DNA from: Phycisphaerae bacterium
GTDB lineage: Bacteria > Planctomycetota > Phycisphaerae > UBA1845
Assembly (NCBI GenBank): GCA_028277545.1
Contig: JANQGB010000044.1
Span: 1-8,802 of the forward strand
Length of the DNA: 8,802 nucleotides
Direction: 5' to 3'
Part shown: one piece after another, positions 6,163-8,802 of the stretch
Position numbering within the stretch: the stretch's first letter is position 1
How the letters are laid out: every line of letters starts with the position of its first letter
The notes under the pieces: model-generated
Told to the model about the DNA's origin: nothing
The model's database searches: none
Seen by the model: only the letters and a program-made list of their open reading frames with translations
Made by a program: the position numbers and the translations under genes

Positions 6163-7065
6163 TTACTTCGGTCCCTGGTAGTTGACGATCAGGTCGGTAT
6201 GCTCCCAGTAGTTGAACTTGGAGAACAACGACGCCCCTTCCGCCAGGTTCACCGTTTGCTGTTCGCTGATAAGCTGTTGCCCGTCCTCCGTGAGCAGCCA
6301 ATCCAGGAAGTCCTTGACGTCGCCGGAAGGCTCGCCCTTGGTCATCAGAAACAGCGGGCGGAAAAGGGGGTAGGAGCCGCTGGCTATGTTATCTTTAGTG
6401 GGTTCGCCACCGTCGAGGGACAGCAGCTTGACCTGACGCTTGCGGGCACTGGATACACCGGAAAGTGCGATGGCGTTCTCCGTCTCCTCGACCTTCTTCT
6501 CGACCGGGCCGCTGGACTTCAGTCGAATCGTACGCTTGTAGAATGACGCCTTCTCGTCACCGAAGATCATCTTGCGGGCCATGTATCCTACGCCGTTGAC
6601 CTTGCCCCGCCGAGCCACAACGACAATAGGCTCATCACTCCCGCCGACCTCCTTCCAGTTCCGTATCTCGCCCTTGAAGATGCCGCGTAGCTGCGCCGTC
6701 GTCAGACTGTCCACCGGATTGTTCGGGTGGACCATCACCACGAGCGCGTCCCAGGCGACGTGGGTCATGCGTACTCCCTGTTCCTCGTCAGTGAGATCAG
6801 GCTTGCACGGCCGGCACGAGCCGCCGATGTGGGCCTCGCCCGAAGCCGCCTTGCGGATGCCCAAGCTGGCCCCGCCTCCGCTGAGAGCGATCTTCTTTCC
6901 GGTCTGCTTTTCGTAGACGGCTGCCGCTTCGGCCATGAAGGCCTTCTTGGTGATGCCGCAGCCGGTCCAGTTCAGATCGCCATCGCTGGCTCCCGCGGAA
7001 TTGGGAGCAAGCAGAAAGGCCACAACGGCAAGTGCAACGGTCCCTGAGCATAAGATTGTTTTCAC
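6163..7065 (-). CDS. Secreted PstS-like substrate-binding protein
   Basis: A periplasmic solute-binding protein of the phosphate-binding (PstS/PBP-like) type, 300 residues. The frame stays open to 7272, but the start chosen is the GTG at 7063-7065. ACGGAG (7074-7079) lies 8 nt upstream, and the chain then begins with a clean signal peptide: K2, a hydrophobic stretch at 8-20, and probable cleavage after NSAGA (22-26). Family features are the Gly-rich anion-binding segment LSGGGASLGIRKAASGE (61-77), AWDALVVMVHPNNPVDSL (104-121), LRGIFKGEIRNWKEVGG (126-142), and a C-terminal DFLDWLLTEDGQQLI (252-266). C36, C84 and C87 remain in the mature protein. C36 with C84 or C87 could form a disulfide. No pstC, pstA, pstB or phoU gene is near, and the next gene on this strand is a chemoreceptor, so a sensing role is as likely as transport. 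The ligand could be phosphate or another oxyanion. Confidence 0.9.
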   Translation of the reverse strand: MKTILCSGTVALAVVAFLLAPNSAGASDGDLNWTGCGITKKAFMAEAAAVYEKQTGKKIALSGGGASLGIRKAASGEAHIGGSCRPCKPDLTDEEQGVRMTHVAWDALVVMVHPNNPVDSLTTAQLRGIFKGEIRNWKEVGGSDEPIVVVARRGKVNGVGYMARKMIFGDEKASFYKRTIRLKSSGPVEKKVEETENAIALSGVSSARKRQVKLLSLDGGEPTKDNIASGSYPLFRPLFLMTKGEPSGDVKDFLDWLLTEDGQQLISEQQTVNLAEGASLFSKFNYWEHTDLIVNYQGPK

Positions 7066-7135
7066 GGTCCGGTCTCCGTAGATCGAATTAGTCCTGAACG
7101 CCCGTAGGCCGGCCACGGCGCGCCGGCGGTGCAAT

Positions 7136-7156
7136 GCAGCCGAGATCCACGGCTGC
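7136..7156 (-). promoter_or_regulatory. Perfect inverted repeat in the binding-protein leader
   Basis: GCAGCCG (7136-7142) and CGGCTGC (7150-7156) are exact inverse copies around a 7-nt centre (AGATCCA). It lies 71-91 nt upstream of the GTG start. It could fold in the mRNA leader or be a dimer-binding operator downstream of the candidate promoter at 7187-7214. No PhoB-box-like direct repeat of the CTGTCAT type was seen. Confidence 0.4.
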
Positions 7157-7186
7157 TCCCCTCGCTCCACTGAAGCCATCGGCGAA

Positions 7187-7214
7187 GTTATGCCATCGAC
7201 TTCGTACTTCCCAA
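7187..7214 (-). promoter_or_regulatory. Candidate promoter of the binding protein/chemoreceptor unit
   Basis: On the minus strand TTGGGA (7209-7214) and CATAAC (7187-7192) are each 4/6 to the sigma-70 consensus, with a 16-nt spacer. Transcription would begin near 7180, giving a leader of about 115 nt that contains the 7136-7156 hairpin. Confidence 0.3.
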
Positions 7215-7461
7215 AGAAACACGCAGGGTCTGCTACTGGCGTGGCTGGCATCCGCGCGCGTTCTGAGCGCAAAACTCACGATCGAAGCGACTTACAGCCA
7301 GCTCCGGCCTCTGAAGGCCTGCTCTACGCCGAGCACCGCGGTCCGCTTTACACTTCCGGTTATGACCCCTTCTCTTCACCCGACCGGAAACCGTGTGTGC
7401 GTACCGGCTCCGGACATCGTCGCCAGGCCTAATGAAGAAATACTCTTGCGCAGGGAGGTGT

Positions 7462-7509
7462 CCTGAAAACGTGCGCCTCTGCGGTGTCACTCAGCCGCGG
7501 CAGTTCAGG
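7462..7509. other. Extended stem-loop in the non-coding gap
   Basis: GCAGTTCAGG (7500-7509) is fully complementary to two nearby blocks, CCTGAA (7462-7467) and CTGC further in, separated by an 11-nt bulge. The apical loop can close further with CGG/CCG. A purine-rich GGGAGG (7453-7458) precedes it. It could be part of a leader or small RNA, but no promoter or neighbouring gene ties it to a function. Confidence 0.2.
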
Positions 7510-7734
7510 CCCCGCACAGTGCCACCGGCGAATTCGAACGCCTCAACCGAGCCCGTCGGTCCGATCGCATGTGGTTTAGGCGCGAGACACGCGGCGGCCA
7601 CAATCTGTGCCCGCGCAGGTGAGTGCGCACTATCTACCCAGTTGTGCTGGATGCAATCGCCGGCCCTACCCGCTAAGCTGTAGCCAGTGGCGCCGCACTG
7701 GCCGCGCGTGCCACCAGGGTCGACGGAAGAGCAG

Positions 7735-8316
7735 ATGCCCGAGTCAGAGGAAAGCCGACTTCAGCGCCGGGGGTTCATTCGCCAGGGCATGGCCCGGCTG
7801 GTGTCCCCCCTGGTCGACCGGCTCAGCCGGCCGGCACCGCCGCCGCCCGTGCGCACGCTTCTCAGGCCACCCGGCGCACGACCCGAGCCCGACTTCCTGG
7901 ACACCTGCTTCCGATGCAGCAACTGCGCGGACGCCTGCCCGGCCAACGCGATCCGACCGTACAGCGGCAATGGTACCCTTGGCGGTACGCCCTTCATCGA
8001 CGCCAACCTGGCTGCCTGCGTGGTTTGCGATGGGCTGGTCTGTACCACTGTCTGCGCCAGCGGGGCACTCAGCCAGCTCACTCGCCCGCAAGAGATCCGA
8101 ATTGGCTTGGCGGAAGTCAGTCCGGAGCGATGCCTCCGCACCGACGGTGAAGCCTGCACGCATTGCGTCGACCGCTGTCCACTGGGGCGCGAGGCCTTGG
8201 TCGTTACGGGGCAAGGCCCTCCTACTGTGATCGAGGCAGGCTGTGTTGGATGCGGCGTGTGCCAGCTCTACTGTCCGACCGACCCGAAGGCGATCGTCGT
8301 CAACCCGCTTCAGTAG
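7735..8316 (+). CDS. Ferredoxin-like protein with four [4Fe-4S] motifs (NapG/MauM type)
   Basis: An electron-transfer protein of 193 residues with exactly sixteen cysteines in four cluster-binding sets: C58/61/64/68 (CxxCxxCxxxCP), C95/98/103/107 (CVVCDGLVC, C-x2-C-x4-C-x3-C), C133/141/144/148 (C-x7-C-x2-C-x3-CP), and C170/173/176/180 (CxxCxxCxxxCP). This order resembles NapG/MauM-type four-cluster ferredoxins. The N-terminus has RRGFIRQ (11-17), a Tat-like motif, but no hydrophobic stretch follows; instead there is a helix and a PAPPPPVR linker, so export is doubtful and a cytoplasmic site is likelier. The ATG at 7735 is preferred over the in-frame GTG at 7687 because GGAAGAG (7725-7731) precedes it. 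No nitrate reductase or methylamine genes are nearby, so its partners are unknown. metK follows 143 nt later on the same strand. Confidence 0.9.
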   Translation: MPESEESRLQRRGFIRQGMARLVSPLVDRLSRPAPPPPVRTLLRPPGARPEPDFLDTCFRCSNCADACPANAIRPYSGNGTLGGTPFIDANLAACVVCDGLVCTTVCASGALSQLTRPQEIRIGLAEVSPERCLRTDGEACTHCVDRCPLGREALVVTGQGPPTVIEAGCVGCGVCQLYCPTDPKAIVVNPLQ

Positions 8317-8459
8317 GACTGGAGATCGGCCGATAATACGCAGGAGCAGGCGGAATCCACGCCGATCGGTCGGTGCTACCTTGTCGGCGGGTCCCATAAG
8401 CCCTAACATGCTCAAGTAGCGCATTTGCCCGCGTCCAGTCTTGTCTTTGCAGGAGGAAC
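8317..8459 (+). promoter_or_regulatory. Leader region between ferredoxin and metK with a long-range stem
   Basis: GATCGGC (8324-8330) is the exact inverse of GCCGATC (8361-8367), enclosing GGCG (8349-8352)/CGCC (8360-8363) as an alternative smaller stem; ATCGGCCGAT (8325-8334) is itself palindromic. Downstream comes GGTGCTACC (8373-8381). SAM-sensing riboswitches often precede metK, and GGTGCTA recalls one S-box segment, but the other S-box hallmarks (the GAGGGA and GCAACC segments) are absent, so I do not call a riboswitch. It may hold the ferredoxin transcript end, the metK promoter, or both. Confidence 0.3.
8451..8456 (+). promoter_or_regulatory. Perfect Shine-Dalgarno sequence of metK with ambiguous start
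   Basis: AGGAGG ends only 3 nt before the ATG at 8460 but 9 nt before the in-frame GTG at 8466. The spacing favours GTG as the true start, while codon preference favours ATG. The difference is two residues. Confidence 0.7.
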
Positions 8460-8802
8460 ATGCCGGTGGCCTCTACCAACGAATCGCGCCGTTACCTTTT
8501 TACCTCGGAATCCGTCTCGATGGGCCACCCGGACAAGGTCTGCGACCAAGTCTCCGACGCCCTGCTGGACAGCCTCTTAAAGCACGACCCCAACGCCCGT
8601 TGCGCCATCGAGACCCTGGTGACCACGGGCCTGGTGGTGATTGCTGGCGAGGTCACGGTACACAATGAGGCTGCCAACGCGGCACTGGGACAGGCCGAAG
8701 AGACTGCCCGCGAGACAATCCGGCGGATCGGGTACGACGATTCGGCCACCGGGTTTGACTACCGCAGTTGCGCGATCCTCCGGGCCCTGCACGGCCAGTC
8801 GG
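8460..8802 (+). CDS. metK: S-adenosylmethionine synthetase, N-terminal part (3' end outside window)
   Basis: This enzyme makes S-adenosylmethionine from methionine and ATP, supplying methyl groups to the cell, including those for chemoreceptor methylation. About 114 residues are present before the right edge. They show the N-terminal domain: YLFTSESVSMGHPDKVCDQVSDALLD, with the conserved GHPDK (residues 22-26) that contacts ATP and methionine and the following CDQ-SDA; then CAIETLVTTGLVVIAGEV (48-65); then IRRIGYDD (87-94). The frame is intact throughout. The start is either the ATG at 8460, used here as the outer limit, or the GTG at 8466, which has the better distance to AGGAGG (8451-8456). 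Homologues start a few residues before the YLFTSES segment, so both fit. The catalytic centre and C-terminal domain lie beyond the window. Confidence 0.96.
   Translation, partial: MPVASTNESRRYLFTSESVSMGHPDKVCDQVSDALLDSLLKHDPNARCAIETLVTTGLVVIAGEVTVHNEAANAALGQAEETARETIRRIGYDDSATGFDYRSCAILRALHGQS

Larger units (their letters stand above)
7066..7734. other. Long divergent gap between binding protein and ferredoxin genes
   Basis: These 669 nt hold no gene I can support. Open frames exist (for example 7432-7683 +, beginning MKKYSC) but lack a good ribosome site and family features. Contents seen: the ribosome site of the binding-protein gene, a leader hairpin at 7136-7156, a GCCGGC inverted pair (7108-7113 and 7122-7127), a candidate minus-strand promoter at 7187-7214, and a larger stem-loop at 7462-7509. 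No tRNA-like fold and no clear promoter for the ferredoxin gene was found. From 7510 to 7724 I see nothing definite. Confidence 0.5.

Noticed and set aside
7066..7272. N-terminal extension of the binding protein up to the ATG at 7272
   Set aside because: The extension is Arg-rich without family features and would bury the signal peptide, while the GTG at 7065 has a ribosome site at the right distance.
7432..7683. Possible 83-residue Cys-containing protein starting MKKYSC
   Set aside because: No adequate ribosome site, no recognisable domain, and composition unlike the neighbouring genes.
7735..7800. Functional Tat signal peptide on the ferredoxin
   Set aside because: RRGFIRQ is present but no hydrophobic stretch or cleavage site follows; the next segment is charged and then Pro-rich.
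8373..8400. S-box (SAM-I) riboswitch suggested by GGTGCTACC and a following ATAAG before metK
   Set aside because: The upstream S-box core segments (GAGGGA, GCAACC) are missing and the flanking stem does not pair as required.

Overview
The window is GC-rich chromosomal DNA carrying mostly household and signalling genes. It is probably from a planctomycete-like or other deep-branching Gram-negative bacterium. This rests on a lipoprotein with a Cys-rich knot followed by a long Glu-Gly linker, wide intergenic spaces full of GC-rich hairpins, and an orphan four-cluster ferredoxin next to metK. The lineage is an inference, because no rRNA or marker tree is available here. I saw no mobile element, CRISPR array, tRNA or rRNA.

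Layout. (1) 1-635 (+): the end of a sensor histidine kinase cut by the left edge. (2) 636-752: a convergent gap with hairpins. (3) 753-2012 (-): a lipoprotein with a 16-fold Glu-Gly linker, encoded by a hexanucleotide repeat, and a duplicated C-terminal domain. (4) 2013-2276: a gap with several hairpins, two of which are exact 23-nt tandem units whose stems differ by a compensatory base-pair swap. (5) 2277-3632 (-): glycyl-tRNA synthetase, glyS. (6) 3633-3995: a divergent gap with candidate promoters both ways. (7) 3996-4082 (+): a 28-residue small ORF with a strong Shine-Dalgarno sequence. (8) 4209-6020 (-): a methyl-accepting chemotaxis protein with a large periplasmic sensor and no complete HAMP domain. 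(9) 6163-7065 (-): a secreted PstS-like binding protein, 142 nt upstream of the chemotaxis gene and probably co-transcribed with it. (10) 7066-7734: a long non-coding stretch. (11) 7735-8316 (+): a ferredoxin with four [4Fe-4S] motifs. (12) 8317-8459: a leader. (13) 8460-8802 (+): the start of metK, cut by the right edge.

How the genes fit together. Most neighbours are functionally unrelated. The exception is the binding-protein and chemoreceptor pair, which has no transporter genes beside it. The simplest reading is a ligand-sensing module in which the secreted protein binds an oxyanion such as phosphate and the receptor passes the signal to CheA, but this is inference. The observations most worth following up are that pair, the small ORF, the tandem covarying hairpins, and the duplicated lipoprotein domain.
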